DNA of 45,023 bases, from NCBI RefSeq assembly GCF_000787835.1, contig NZ_BBPP01000004.1, positions 293,999-339,021 on the forward strand, read 5' to 3'. The stretch is from Streptacidiphilus melanogenes. Lineage in GTDB: Bacteria > Actinomycetota > Actinomycetes > Streptomycetales > Streptomycetaceae. The position numbers and the translations under genes were made by a program. Positions within the stretch are counted from its first letter, which is position 1. Each line of letters begins with the position of its first letter. Below, one piece after another: positions 15,670 to 23,925 of this stretch. A model generated the notes under the pieces. That model saw only the letters and a list, made by a program, of their open reading frames with translations. It searched no databases and was not told the origin of the DNA.

Positions 15670-15790
15670 GGAGTCGTTCCTCCAGGGAGGGGTGGGTGGT
15701 GGCGACGGCACGAGCCGCCACCCGGCCACCCCGAGGGGAGCCGCTTCCCTTTGTTGGTGACGGACCCGACGTCGGACGGCGCAGCCAAAA

Positions 15791-15810
15791 TGATGTTTAC
15801 GTAAACATCA
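15791..15810. promoter_or_regulatory. LacI-type operator O1 (perfect 20-bp palindrome)
   Basis: TGATGTTTACGTAAACATCA reads the same on both strands. Its core is identical to the palindrome on the other side of lacI (17004-17021). The central CG with A/T-rich flanks is typical of LacI/GalR operators and stands out in this GC-rich DNA. It controls the GH30 gene by position. Confidence 0.9.
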
Positions 15811-15824
15811 CTTCGCTGGCGGCG

Positions 15825-15853
15825 AGTCTGGGTCCCGGCGGGGTGGAAGTCAA
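15825..15853 (-). promoter_or_regulatory. Possible promoter for the GH30 gene
   Basis: On the minus strand TTGACT (15848-15853) is followed after 17 bp by CAGACT (15825-15830), a weak -10. Transcription would start near 15818, so operator O1 would lie just after the start point. Confidence 0.35.
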
Positions 15854-15880
15854 GACCGCTGCACCAAAAGTGACGAAGCG

Positions 15881-16918
15881 TCAGCCTGCGTGTGGCGGCG
15901 GTGCGGTGCTGGCTCGGGCGACGAGCCGGGTGGGTACCAGGGCGGTGCCGTGCTCAGCGGTCCGGTTGCGGATCTGCCGCAGCACGCCCTCCACGCAACG
16001 GCGGCCCACCTCGCCGAAGTCCTGGTGGACCGTGGTCAGCGGCGGGATGAAGGACCCCGACTCGGGGATGTCGTCGAAGCCGACCACGCTGATGTCCTGC
16101 GGCACCCTGCGCCCGCGCTCGTGCAGGGCGCGCAGCAGCCCGAGCGCCATCTGGTCGTTGGCGGCGAAGACGGCGGTGCAGTCCTCCGGGACGAGCTTGC
16201 CGACCGTGTAGCCCGACTCCGCCGACCAGTCCCCGAACAGCAGCGGCGGCACGGGCCGGCCCGCCTCCTTGAGCGCGGCCAGCCAGGCCTCGGTGCGGCG
16301 CTGGGCCGCGAAGGAGTCCGGCGGGCCGGCCAGGTGCCACACCGTGCGGTGGCCGAGCGCGAGCAGGTGCTCGACGGCGGCGCGGGCGCCGCCGCGCTGG
16401 TCGGTGTCGACCACGGCATAGCGGTCGCCGGCGTCGGAGTCCACCACGACGACCTGCACGTGCGGCGGGAGCGAGACGGTGGAGGAGTCCAGCAGGTGGA
16501 CCTCCATGATGACGATGACGCCGTCGACCGCGAGCTCGCCGAGGCGGGTGAAGGCACCGTCGACCTCCGACTGCGTGGGGATGGCGACGGGAAGCAGCGT
16601 GATGGCGTAGCCCTCGCGCGCGGCGGAGTCCGCGATCGCCTCCAGGGTGCGCACGTTGCCGGTGGTGGAGAGGTTGAACAGGATGACGCCGAGGGTGCGG
16701 AACTCGCCGTGCTTGAGTGCGCGGGCCGCGCTGTTGGGGCGGTAGCCGAGCTCCTTCATCGCCGCCAGGACGCGGCGCCGGGTGTCCTCGACGACCCCCG
16801 GGCTGCCGTTGGACACCCGCGAGACGGTCTGCGAGGACACGCCTGCCAGGCGGGCCACGTCCGCCATCGACGCGCTGCGGCGTCGCTGCGCCGCCCCGGC
16901 CTGAGCACGGCTCTCCAC
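15881..16918 (-). CDS. LacI/GalR-family repressor of the glycan locus
   Basis: The N-terminal helix-turn-helix and hinge are clear: SMADVARLAGVSSQTVSRVSNGSPGVVEDTRRRVLAAMKELGYRPNSAARALK, starting at about residue 17. A periplasmic-binding-like sugar-sensing domain follows (RTLGVILFNLSTTGN, VDGVIVIMEV, AVFAANDQMALGLLRALHERGRRVPQDISVVGFDDIPESG). I start it at GTG 16918, which has GAGGAA four bases upstream; this gives 345 residues. An ATG at 16993 would add 25 unrelated residues. Two perfect matching palindromes flank the gene and are its obvious operators. It would repress both the secreted hydrolases and the importer, and probably itself, until an oligosaccharide binds. Confidence 0.93.
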   Translation of the reverse strand: MESRAQAGAAQRRRSASMADVARLAGVSSQTVSRVSNGSPGVVEDTRRRVLAAMKELGYRPNSAARALKHGEFRTLGVILFNLSTTGNVRTLEAIADSAAREGYAITLLPVAIPTQSEVDGAFTRLGELAVDGVIVIMEVHLLDSSTVSLPPHVQVVVVDSDAGDRYAVVDTDQRGGARAAVEHLLALGHRTVWHLAGPPDSFAAQRRTEAWLAALKEAGRPVPPLLFGDWSAESGYTVGKLVPEDCTAVFAANDQMALGLLRALHERGRRVPQDISVVGFDDIPESGSFIPPLTTVHQDFGEVGRRCVEGVLRQIRNRTAEHGTALVPTRLVARASTAPPPHAG

Positions 16919-17003
16919 GCGCTTCCTCGTTCTGTCGTTCAAACCTTTGATCCAAGAGACCTCTTGACGCCTCTCGGAACCCGATGCCAGCATCAGGTTA
17001 CGC

Positions 17004-17021
17004 GATGTTTACGTAAACATC
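17004..17021. promoter_or_regulatory. LacI-type operator O2 (perfect 18-bp palindrome)
   Basis: GATGTTTACGTAAACATC is identical to the core of O1. It lies in the divergent region, 85 bp before lacI and 85 bp before the first permease gene, so one bound repressor could control both directions. Confidence 0.9.
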
Positions 17022-17106
17022 CAGGCGTCGGAGCTGTGTCGACACGCCGGTGTTGCGCAGGCGGCACGTCCGCCGGGCGCCAGTGACGAACCCTCGAAGG
17101 AACTCC

Positions 17107-18030
17107 ATGACGGTTGCCGCACCCCCCGCACCCCCAGGCCGGTCCGGTCGCGCCCGCTTCGCCCGGGTCCGGCGCGACTGGACCGGTCTCGGGTTCGCCG
17201 CGCCGTTCCTGGCGGTCTTCGCGCTGGTCTTCCTGGCGCCGATCGCCTACTCGGTCTACCTGAGCCTGTTCCAGGACCGGCTGATCGGCGGCACCACCTT
17301 CGTGGGCATCGCCAACTACCGTCAGGCGGTGGACGATCCGCAGTTCTGGGACGGGCTCGGCCGGGTCGGGCTGTTCCTCGCGGTGCAGGTCCCGGTGATG
17401 CTCGGCATCGCCCTGCTGGTGGCCCTGGCCCTGGACAGCGGACGGCTCTACGGGCGGGACTTCTTCCGGATCACGGTGTTCCTGCCGTACGCGGTCCCTG
17501 CGGTGGTTGCCACGCTGATGTGGGGCTTCCTGTACGGCACCCGGTTCGGCCTGGTCGCCGACCTCGACCGCAGCTTCGGCATCACGCTGCCCGACCCGCT
17601 CTCGCCGCACCTGATCCTCGGCAGCATCGGCAACATCGTGACCTGGGAGTTCATCGGCTACAACATGCTGATCTTCTACTCCGCGCTGCGCGTGATCCCG
17701 AGCTCGCTCTACGAGGCGGCGGCGATCGACGGGGCCGGCCAGTGGCGGATCGTCGCCGCGATCAAGCTGCCCGCGATCCGCGGGGCGGTGGTGATCGCCA
17801 CCGTCTTCTCGATCATCGGGAGCTTCCAGCTGTTCAACGAACCGAGCATCCTGCGCCCCCTGGTGCCGGACTCCGTCACCACCTCGTACACCCCGAACCT
17901 CTACACCTACTCGCTGGCCTTCTCCGGGCGGCAGGAGGACTACGCCGCCACGGTCGCGATCGTCATGGGCGTCGTCACCATGGTCGTCGCGTACGCCTTC
18001 CAGCTGCGCGGCATGCGAAAAGAGGCGTGA
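17107..18030 (+). CDS. Sugar ABC transporter permease 1 (MalF/UgpA type)
   Basis: This CUT1-type inner-membrane permease has 307 residues and six predicted membrane spans (first at about 28-50, APFLAVFALVFLAPIAYSVYLSLF). The EAA loop that docks the ATPase is SSLYEAAAIDGAGQWRIVAAIKLPAI. The ATG is preceded by AAGGAA. It is the first gene after operator O2 and is followed 3 bases later by permease 2. No ATPase gene is present here; Streptomyces sugar importers of this class commonly share the MsiK ATPase encoded elsewhere. Confidence 0.93.
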   Translation: MTVAAPPAPPGRSGRARFARVRRDWTGLGFAAPFLAVFALVFLAPIAYSVYLSLFQDRLIGGTTFVGIANYRQAVDDPQFWDGLGRVGLFLAVQVPVMLGIALLVALALDSGRLYGRDFFRITVFLPYAVPAVVATLMWGFLYGTRFGLVADLDRSFGITLPDPLSPHLILGSIGNIVTWEFIGYNMLIFYSALRVIPSSLYEAAAIDGAGQWRIVAAIKLPAIRGAVVIATVFSIIGSFQLFNEPSILRPLVPDSVTTSYTPNLYTYSLAFSGRQEDYAATVAIVMGVVTMVVAYAFQLRGMRKEA

Positions 18031-18033
18031 GCG

Positions 18034-18981
18034 ATGACCGCCACCACGACCCCCGCCCCCGCCAGGGCCGGGACACCCGACCGCCGTGACCGGGTGCGCA
18101 CCCCGCTGCCGCGACCGCGCCGCCGGCACTCCGTGGACCGGCCCCGCCGCAGCGTCACCCTGACGCTGCTGTCGAGCCTGGTCGTGCTCTACACCCTGCT
18201 CCCGCTCGCCTGGCTGGTCGTCAGTGCGACCAAGACGCAGCCCGATCTGCTCGGCTCACCGGGCCTGTGGTTCAGCGGCCGCTTCGCCCTGTGGGACAAC
18301 ATCACCCAGACGCTGAGCTACGACCACCACGTCTTCCTGCGCTGGCTGCTCAACACGCTCCTCTACGTGGTCCTGGGCGCGGGCGGCGCGACGCTGCTGG
18401 CGGTGCTGGCCGGATACGGCCTGGCGAAGTTCGACTTCCGGGGCAAGAAGGCCGTGTTCGCCGTGGTGATCGGCGCCGTCGCGGTCCCCGCCACCGCGCT
18501 CGCGGTCCCCACCTTCCTGATGTTCAGCAAGATGGGCCTGACCAACACCCCCTGGGCGGTGATCATCCCCTCACTGGTCTCGCCGTTCGGCCTCTACCTG
18601 ATGTGGGTCTTCTCCGCCGAGGCCGTGCCCGCCGAACTGCTGGAGGCGGCCCGCGTCGACGGCTCGGGGGAGGTGCGCACCTTCTTCCGCATCGCACTCC
18701 CACTGCTGGCCCCGGGCATTGTGACGGTCCTGCTGTTCACCGTGGTCGCGACCTGGAACAACTACTTCCTGCCGCTGATCATGATCAAGGACCCGAACTG
18801 GTACCCGCTCACCCTCGGCCTCAACGCCTGGAACGACCAGGCCGCGACGGCCGGCGGACAGCCGGTCTTCAACCTCGTCATCACCGGCTCGCTGCTCACG
18901 ATCGTGCCGCTCGTCGCCGCCTTCCTGCTGCTCCAGCGCTACTGGCAGTCGGGGCTGGCCGCAGGCAGCGTCAAGGAGTAG
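18034..18981 (+). CDS. Sugar ABC transporter permease 2 (MalG/UgpE type)
   Basis: The second CUT1 permease has 315 residues. A long basic N-terminal tail (about 1-45, DRRDRVRTPLPRPRRRHSVDR) precedes six membrane spans. The EAA loop is AELLEAARVDGSGEVRTFFRIALPLLAPG. The family ending LLLQRYWQSGLAAGSVKE is typical of MalG-like subunits. It starts 3 bases after permease 1, with GAGG overlapping the upstream stop. With permease 1 it forms the translocation channel for the oligosaccharide bound by the downstream lipoprotein. Confidence 0.93.
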   Translation: MTATTTPAPARAGTPDRRDRVRTPLPRPRRRHSVDRPRRSVTLTLLSSLVVLYTLLPLAWLVVSATKTQPDLLGSPGLWFSGRFALWDNITQTLSYDHHVFLRWLLNTLLYVVLGAGGATLLAVLAGYGLAKFDFRGKKAVFAVVIGAVAVPATALAVPTFLMFSKMGLTNTPWAVIIPSLVSPFGLYLMWVFSAEAVPAELLEAARVDGSGEVRTFFRIALPLLAPGIVTVLLFTVVATWNNYFLPLIMIKDPNWYPLTLGLNAWNDQAATAGGQPVFNLVITGSLLTIVPLVAAFLLLQRYWQSGLAAGSVKE

Positions 18982-19002
18982 CCGCCCTCACCCCTCAGGA
19001 CC

Positions 19003-19028
19003 CCCTGCGGCCCCACCCGGCCGCAGGG
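19003..19028 (+). terminator. 10-bp perfect stem between permease 2 and the binding protein
   Basis: CCCTGCGGCC (19003-19012) pairs with GGCCGCAGGG (19019-19028) around a 6-base loop. It may attenuate transcription or protect the mRNA end, so adjusting the ratio of permease to binding protein. There is no T-run. Confidence 0.45.
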
Positions 19029-19084
19029 CCGCTCCACCCTGCCCGTTCCACCCACCCTCACCCGAGTACCACGGAGCCACGACC

Positions 19085-20440
19085 TTGAGAGCCACCACTC
19101 CCCGCACCCTGAGCGGCCTCGCCCTGCTGTGCGCCACGGCGCTGAGCCTGACCGCCTGCGGCTCGTCCGGCACCGACGCCGGATCGGCCGCCGGTTCCGG
19201 CGACGCCGCCGTCTCCGCCTCCGCCCTCCAGTCGGCCCTGGCCAAGGGCGGCACCATCACCGTCTGGGCCTGGGAGCCCACCCTCAAGCAGGTCGTCTCC
19301 GACTTCGAGGCCACGTACCCCAAGGTGCACGTCGACCTGGTGAACGCCGGGACCGGCGACAAGCAGTACACGGCCCTGCAGAACGCCGTCCAGGCCGGCA
19401 GCGGCGGCCCCGACGTGGCGCAGATCGAGTACTACGCGCTCGGCCAGTTCGCACTCGGCAAGTCCGTCCAGGACCTGGGCAAGTACGGCGCCGCGAAGCT
19501 GTCAGGCTCCTACTCCACGGGTCCGTGGAACTCGGTCGACATCGGGGGCGGCGTCTACGCCCTGCCGATGGACTCCGGCCCGATGGCGCTGTTCTACAAC
19601 AAGAAGGTCTTCGACAAGTACCACCTCACGGTGCCCACGACCTGGGCGCAGTACCTCGACGACGCCAGGAGGCTGCACGCCGCCGACCCCAACGCCTACA
19701 TCACCAACGACACCGGCGACGCCGGTTTCACCACCAGCCTGATCTGGCAGGCCGGCGGCCACCCCTACAAGGTGGACGGCACCAAGGTCTCCGTCGACTT
19801 CACCGACGCGGGCAGCAACGCCTTCACCGGCACCTGGCAGCAGTTGGTCTCCGGCAAGCTCCTCGCTCCGATCAACTCCTGGAGCGACCAGTGGTACAAG
19901 GCCCTCGGCGACGGCAGCATCGCCACGCTCGCCACCGGCGCCTGGATGCCCGCCAACCTCGTCTCCGGCGTGCCCGGCGGCTCCGGCGACTGGCGGGTCG
20001 CGCCGCTGCCGCAGTGGCAGGCCGGCCAGAACGCCAGCGCAGAGAACGGCGGCAGTTCGCTGGCGGTGATGAAGGCGAGCACCCACCAGGACCTGGCCTA
20101 CGCCTTCGCCCAGTTCGCCGCCGCGGGCGCGGGCGTGCAGGACCGCATCAAGGGCGGGGCCTTCCCCGCGACCACGGCGGACCTGAACTCCCCGGCCTTC
20201 CTGAACACCGCCTTCCCCTACTTCGGCGGCCAGCAAGCCAACCAGGTCTTCGCCCAGTCGGCGAAGAACGTCGTCAAGGGCTGGCAGTACCTGCCCTACC
20301 AGGTCTACGCCAACTCGATCTTCAACGACACGGTCGGCAAGGCCTACGTCTCCTCCACCACGCTCGCCGAGGGCCTGAAGAACTGGCAGGACGCCTCGCT
20401 CAACTACGGCACCCAGCAGGGCTTCACCACCGGCAAGTGA
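19085..20440 (+). CDS. Sugar-binding lipoprotein of the ABC importer
   Basis: The protein (451 residues) is a family 1 extracellular solute-binding protein. The signal peptide ends in the lipobox ALSLTAC with Cys25. The mature protein begins with a flexible Ser/Gly/Ala segment, then GTITVWAWEPTLKQVVSDFEATYPKVHVDLVNAG. Ligand-cleft stretches include DVAQIEYYALGQFA, YALPMDSGPMALFYNKKVFDKYHLTVPTTWAQY and ATGAWMPANLVSG. The start codon is TTG with GGAG upstream. It follows both permeases rather than leading the operon, and is framed by hairpins on each side. The expected ligand is a beta-galacto-oligosaccharide, inferred from GH30 and GH42 neighbours. Confidence 0.92.
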   Translation: MRATTPRTLSGLALLCATALSLTACGSSGTDAGSAAGSGDAAVSASALQSALAKGGTITVWAWEPTLKQVVSDFEATYPKVHVDLVNAGTGDKQYTALQNAVQAGSGGPDVAQIEYYALGQFALGKSVQDLGKYGAAKLSGSYSTGPWNSVDIGGGVYALPMDSGPMALFYNKKVFDKYHLTVPTTWAQYLDDARRLHAADPNAYITNDTGDAGFTTSLIWQAGGHPYKVDGTKVSVDFTDAGSNAFTGTWQQLVSGKLLAPINSWSDQWYKALGDGSIATLATGAWMPANLVSGVPGGSGDWRVAPLPQWQAGQNASAENGGSSLAVMKASTHQDLAYAFAQFAAAGAGVQDRIKGGAFPATTADLNSPAFLNTAFPYFGGQQANQVFAQSAKNVVKGWQYLPYQVYANSIFNDTVGKAYVSSTTLAEGLKNWQDASLNYGTQQGFTTGK

Positions 20441-20467
20441 CCCGTCCGGGCTGATCCGCCCCCGACC

Positions 20468-20510
20468 GCCCGGCGGCGGCAGGCACACCCCGCACCGCCC
20501 GCCGCCGGGC
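20468..20510 (+). other. 12-bp stem-loop between the binding protein and GH42 genes
   Basis: The left arm 20468-20479 (GCCCGGCGGCGG) pairs perfectly with 20499-20510 around a 19-base loop. It sits 28 bases after the binding-protein stop and before the GH42 start. Its place suggests protection of the upstream message or partial termination. Confidence 0.45.
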
Positions 20511-20547
20511 CCGGCGCCGAACCGCCCGCGCATCCGAAGGGATCACC

Positions 20548-22632
20548 ATGACCACGAACCCGTCCGTCCAGCATCGCTGGATCCGTTGGCCCGAGGGCGC
20601 CACCCCCCGGCTGGGCTACGGCGCCGACTACAACCCGGAGCAGTGGCCACGCGAGGTGTGGCGGGAGGACGTCCGACTGATGCGCGAGGCGGGCGTGACC
20701 ATCGTCTCGCTGGCGATCTTCTCCTGGGCCCGGCTCCAGCCCACGCCGGACACCTGGGACTTCGCCTGGCTCGACCAGGTCATGGACCTGCTGCACGAGC
20801 ACGGGATCGCGGTCGACCTGGCCACCGCCACAGCCTCCCCGCCGCCGTGGCTGAGCACGTTGCACCCCGAGATCCTGCCCGTCACCCGCACCGGCGAGAC
20901 GCTGTGGCCGGGCGCGCGCCAGCACTGGCGTCCCACCTCGCCGGTCTTCCGCAGCCACGCGCTGCGGCTCGTCGACAAGCTCGCCACCCGCTATGCGACC
21001 CACCCGGCGCTCGCCGCCTGGCACATCTCCAACGAGCTGGGCTGCCACAACGTCCACGACTACTCCGACGACGCCGCAGGCGCGTTCCGGCTGTGGCTGC
21101 GCGACCGCTACCGGAGCCTGGACACGCTCAACCACGCCTGGGGCACGTCCTTCTGGTCCCAGCACTACAGCGCCTGGGAGCAGATCCTGCCGCCCCGTCT
21201 GGCCGCCTCGCATCCCAACCCCACCCAGCAGCTCGACTTCAAGCGCTTCTCCTCGGACGCCCTGCGCGACCACCTGTGCGCCGAGCGCGAGGTGCTGCGC
21301 CGGATCACCCCGGACGTGCCCGTCACCACCAACTTCATGGTGATGGGCGAGACCAGGGGCATGGACTACGCCGGTTGGGCGGCGGAGGTCGACTTCGTCT
21401 CCAACGACCACTACGTGCACCCCGGCCCGCAGGCGCTGGACGAGCTCTCCTTCTCCGCCAACCTGGTCAGCGGCATCGCCGGGGGCCGGCCGTGGTACCT
21501 GATGGAGCACTCCACCAGCGCGGTCAACTGGCAGCCGGTCAACCGGGCCAAACTGCCCGGCGAGCTGGCCCGCGACTCGCTGCTGCACGTCGGCCACGGC
21601 GCGGACGCCGTCGCGTTCTTCCAGTGGCGCCAGTCCGCGGCCGGCGCCGAGAAGTACCACTCGGCGATGGTGCCGCACGCGGGCGCCGGCAGCGAGGTCT
21701 TCCGCGACGTCACCCGGCTGGGTGCGACGCTCGCCGCGCTCGCGCCCGTCGCCGGGAGCGTCCGCAAGGCGGCCCGTGCCGCGATCGTCTTCGACTGGGA
21801 CTCCTGGTGGGCCGCCGAGCACGACTCCCACCCCAGCGAGCTGCTGCGCTACCGCCAGGAGGCGCTCGACTGGTACTCCGCCTTCCTTGCGCTCGGCGTC
21901 CGCGCGGACGTGGTGCCGGCCGGGAGCGACTTCTCCGGCCACGACGTGCTGGTCGCCCCCGTCCTGCACGTCGTCCCGGCCGAACTCGCCAAGCGCCTCA
22001 CCGACTTCGTGCACGGCGGTGGCCACCTGGTGACCACCTACTTCTCCGGCATCGTCGACGAGAACGACCACGTCCACCTCGGCGGCTACCCCGGCGCCCT
22101 GCGCGAGCTGCTCGGCGTCCAGGTCGAGGAGTTCGCTCCGCTGTCCGACGGTGAGCAGGTCCGGCTCGACAACGGCGACACCGCGACGCTGTGGACCGAG
22201 GCCGTCACCGCGACCGCCCCCGAGGTGCGGGTCCTCGCCCGCTACGCGGACGGCCCGCAGGCCGGCCGACCCGCCGTCACCCGCCGCCCCGTCGCCGCCG
22301 GGTCCGCGGCCTACGTCTCCACCCGGCTCGGCCCGCGGCAGCTCGCCGGTCTGCTCGGCGGGCTGCTCGACTCGGCCGGTGTCGTGAGCGAGCTGCCCGC
22401 GGCCGCGCGCGGCCGCGTCGACCTCACCGTCCGCCGCGACGAGCGGGCCGAGTACTGGTTCCTCGCCAACCGCACCGACGAGCCCGTCGACCTCGCCGGG
22501 CTCCCCGACGGCGAGGTCCTGGCACGCTCCTGGCCGACACCGGCGGACGGTTCCGGTGCGGAGAACCTGGCGCCGCGCGGCGTCCTGGTGCTGCGCCTGT
22601 CCGACGGGGGCGCTCCGCCGCGCCCGGTCTGA
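20548..22632 (+). CDS. GH42 beta-galactosidase, cytoplasmic
   Basis: At 694 residues the length is normal for GH42. The barrel opens RLGYGADYNPEQWPREVWREDVRLMREAGVTIVSLAIFSWA. The acid/base Glu163 is in AWHISNELGCHNVH and the nucleophile Glu320 in WYLMEHSTSAVNW. The trimerisation domain (ARAAIVFDWDSWWAAEHDSHPS) and C-terminal beta domain follow. No signal peptide is seen, so it would act on imported oligosaccharides, releasing terminal beta-linked galactose. It is the last gene of the run downstream of operator O2 and starts 107 bases after the binding-protein gene. GH42 enzymes commonly accept beta-1,6-, 1,4- or 1,3-galactobiose, consistent with a galactan pathway. Confidence 0.94.
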   Translation: MTTNPSVQHRWIRWPEGATPRLGYGADYNPEQWPREVWREDVRLMREAGVTIVSLAIFSWARLQPTPDTWDFAWLDQVMDLLHEHGIAVDLATATASPPPWLSTLHPEILPVTRTGETLWPGARQHWRPTSPVFRSHALRLVDKLATRYATHPALAAWHISNELGCHNVHDYSDDAAGAFRLWLRDRYRSLDTLNHAWGTSFWSQHYSAWEQILPPRLAASHPNPTQQLDFKRFSSDALRDHLCAEREVLRRITPDVPVTTNFMVMGETRGMDYAGWAAEVDFVSNDHYVHPGPQALDELSFSANLVSGIAGGRPWYLMEHSTSAVNWQPVNRAKLPGELARDSLLHVGHGADAVAFFQWRQSAAGAEKYHSAMVPHAGAGSEVFRDVTRLGATLAALAPVAGSVRKAARAAIVFDWDSWWAAEHDSHPSELLRYRQEALDWYSAFLALGVRADVVPAGSDFSGHDVLVAPVLHVVPAELAKRLTDFVHGGGHLVTTYFSGIVDENDHVHLGGYPGALRELLGVQVEEFAPLSDGEQVRLDNGDTATLWTEAVTATAPEVRVLARYADGPQAGRPAVTRRPVAAGSAAYVSTRLGPRQLAGLLGGLLDSAGVVSELPAAARGRVDLTVRRDERAEYWFLANRTDEPVDLAGLPDGEVLARSWPTPADGSGAENLAPRGVLVLRLSDGGAPPRPV

Positions 22633-22739
22633 TGCGCGATGGGCTGATCAGGCCATAATGTTGCCCGGCCATCGTGATGACGTCCCGGAACCGCCGGATC
22701 AGGGGCGGGTGGCTCCAGGACGACACATGGGGGGCTGCT

Positions 22740-23870
22740 GTGGGTCTGATGGACCGCATCCGCGGTGAGTTCATCGACATCCTCGAGTGGACCGACGACA
22801 GCCGGGACACGATCGTGTGGCGCTTCCCGCGCTACGACAACGAGATCAAGATGGGCGCGCGGCTGGTCGTGCGCGAGTCCCAGGTGGCGGTCTTCGTCAA
22901 CGAGGGCCGCCTCGCGGACGTCTTCCCGCCCGGGACCTACACGCTCGAGACGCAGAACATGCCGGTCCTGTCGACGCTGAAGGGCTGGAAGTTCGGCTTC
23001 CACTCGCCCTTCAAGGCGGAGGTCTACTTCGTCAACACGCGGCAGTTCACCGACTTCAAGTGGGGCACGCAGAACCCGGTGATCCTGCGGGACCCGGAGT
23101 TCGGCATGGTGCGGGTGCGCGCCTTCGGCGCCTTCGCGGCCCGGGTCGTCGACCCGGCCGCGCTGCTGCGCGAACTGGCGGGCACCGACCCGCAGTTCCG
23201 CACCGAGGAGGTGGGCGAGTACCTGCGCCAGCTGGTCGTCTCCAAGCTGGGCTCGGCGCTCGGCGCGGCGAACGTGCCGCTGCTGGACCTGGCCTCCCGG
23301 CAGGAGGGCATCGGGCAGCAGCTGGCCGGCATCCTGAGCGAGGACCTGGCCTCCGTCGGCATCGCGATCCCGAAGTTCGTCATCGAGAACATCAGCGTGC
23401 CCCCGGAGGTCGAGGCCGCCATCGACACCCGCTCGCGGATGGGCATCGCGGGCGATCTCGACGCCTACACCAGGTTCCAGGCGGCCGACGCGATCGCGAC
23501 GGCCGCGGCGAACCCCGGCGGTGGCGGTGAGGGCGTCGGTCTCGGCGTCGGCATGGCGCTGGGCCAGCGCATCGCGCAGGGCCTGACGCCCCAGGCGCCC
23601 GCTCCCGCCGCTCCCGCCGCCGCGCCCGCGGCCCCGGCAGCGGCCGTGCCGCCGCCGCTGCCGACGGCCGCGCAGTGGTTCATCGCCGTCGGCGGTCAGC
23701 AGCAGGGGCCGTACGACGCCGGCGTGCTCGCCGGGCAGGTCGCCGCGGGCAACCTGACCCGTACGACGCTGGTGTGGCGCAACGGCCTGGCGAACTGGCA
23801 GCCCGCCGAACAGGTGGCGGAGCTCGCTGCGCTCTTCGCCGACGTCCCGCCGCCGCTTCCGCCGCAGTGA
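22740..23870 (+). CDS. SPFH-domain (virion core protein/YdjI-like) protein with C-terminal GYF_2 domain
   Basis: Residues about 1-250 are an SPFH-type domain of the YdjI/'virion core protein' group: MGLMDRIRGEFIDILEW, ALLRELAGTD and GIAIPKFVIENISVPPEVEAAIDTRSRMG. A Pro/Ala linker (about 295-315) leads to a GYF_2 (DUF4339) module, WFIAVGGQQQGPYDAGVLAGQVAAGNLTRTTLVWRNGLANWQPA. The GTG at 22740 gives the family's usual N-terminus, with a GGGGGG purine run upstream; 376 residues. The next gene, 55 bases on, encodes a zinc-ribbon membrane protein. In Bacillus subtilis YdjI and YdjG work with a PspA paralogue at the membrane under envelope stress, so a similar scaffold role is inferred. Confidence 0.8.
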   Translation: MGLMDRIRGEFIDILEWTDDSRDTIVWRFPRYDNEIKMGARLVVRESQVAVFVNEGRLADVFPPGTYTLETQNMPVLSTLKGWKFGFHSPFKAEVYFVNTRQFTDFKWGTQNPVILRDPEFGMVRVRAFGAFAARVVDPAALLRELAGTDPQFRTEEVGEYLRQLVVSKLGSALGAANVPLLDLASRQEGIGQQLAGILSEDLASVGIAIPKFVIENISVPPEVEAAIDTRSRMGIAGDLDAYTRFQAADAIATAAANPGGGGEGVGLGVGMALGQRIAQGLTPQAPAPAAPAAAPAAPAAAVPPPLPTAAQWFIAVGGQQQGPYDAGVLAGQVAAGNLTRTTLVWRNGLANWQPAEQVAELAALFADVPPPLPPQ

Positions 23871-23925
23871 CGGACCGGCTCGGCGCCGACGCAACCGACC
23901 ACAGAGTGCCCAAGAGAGAAGGACC

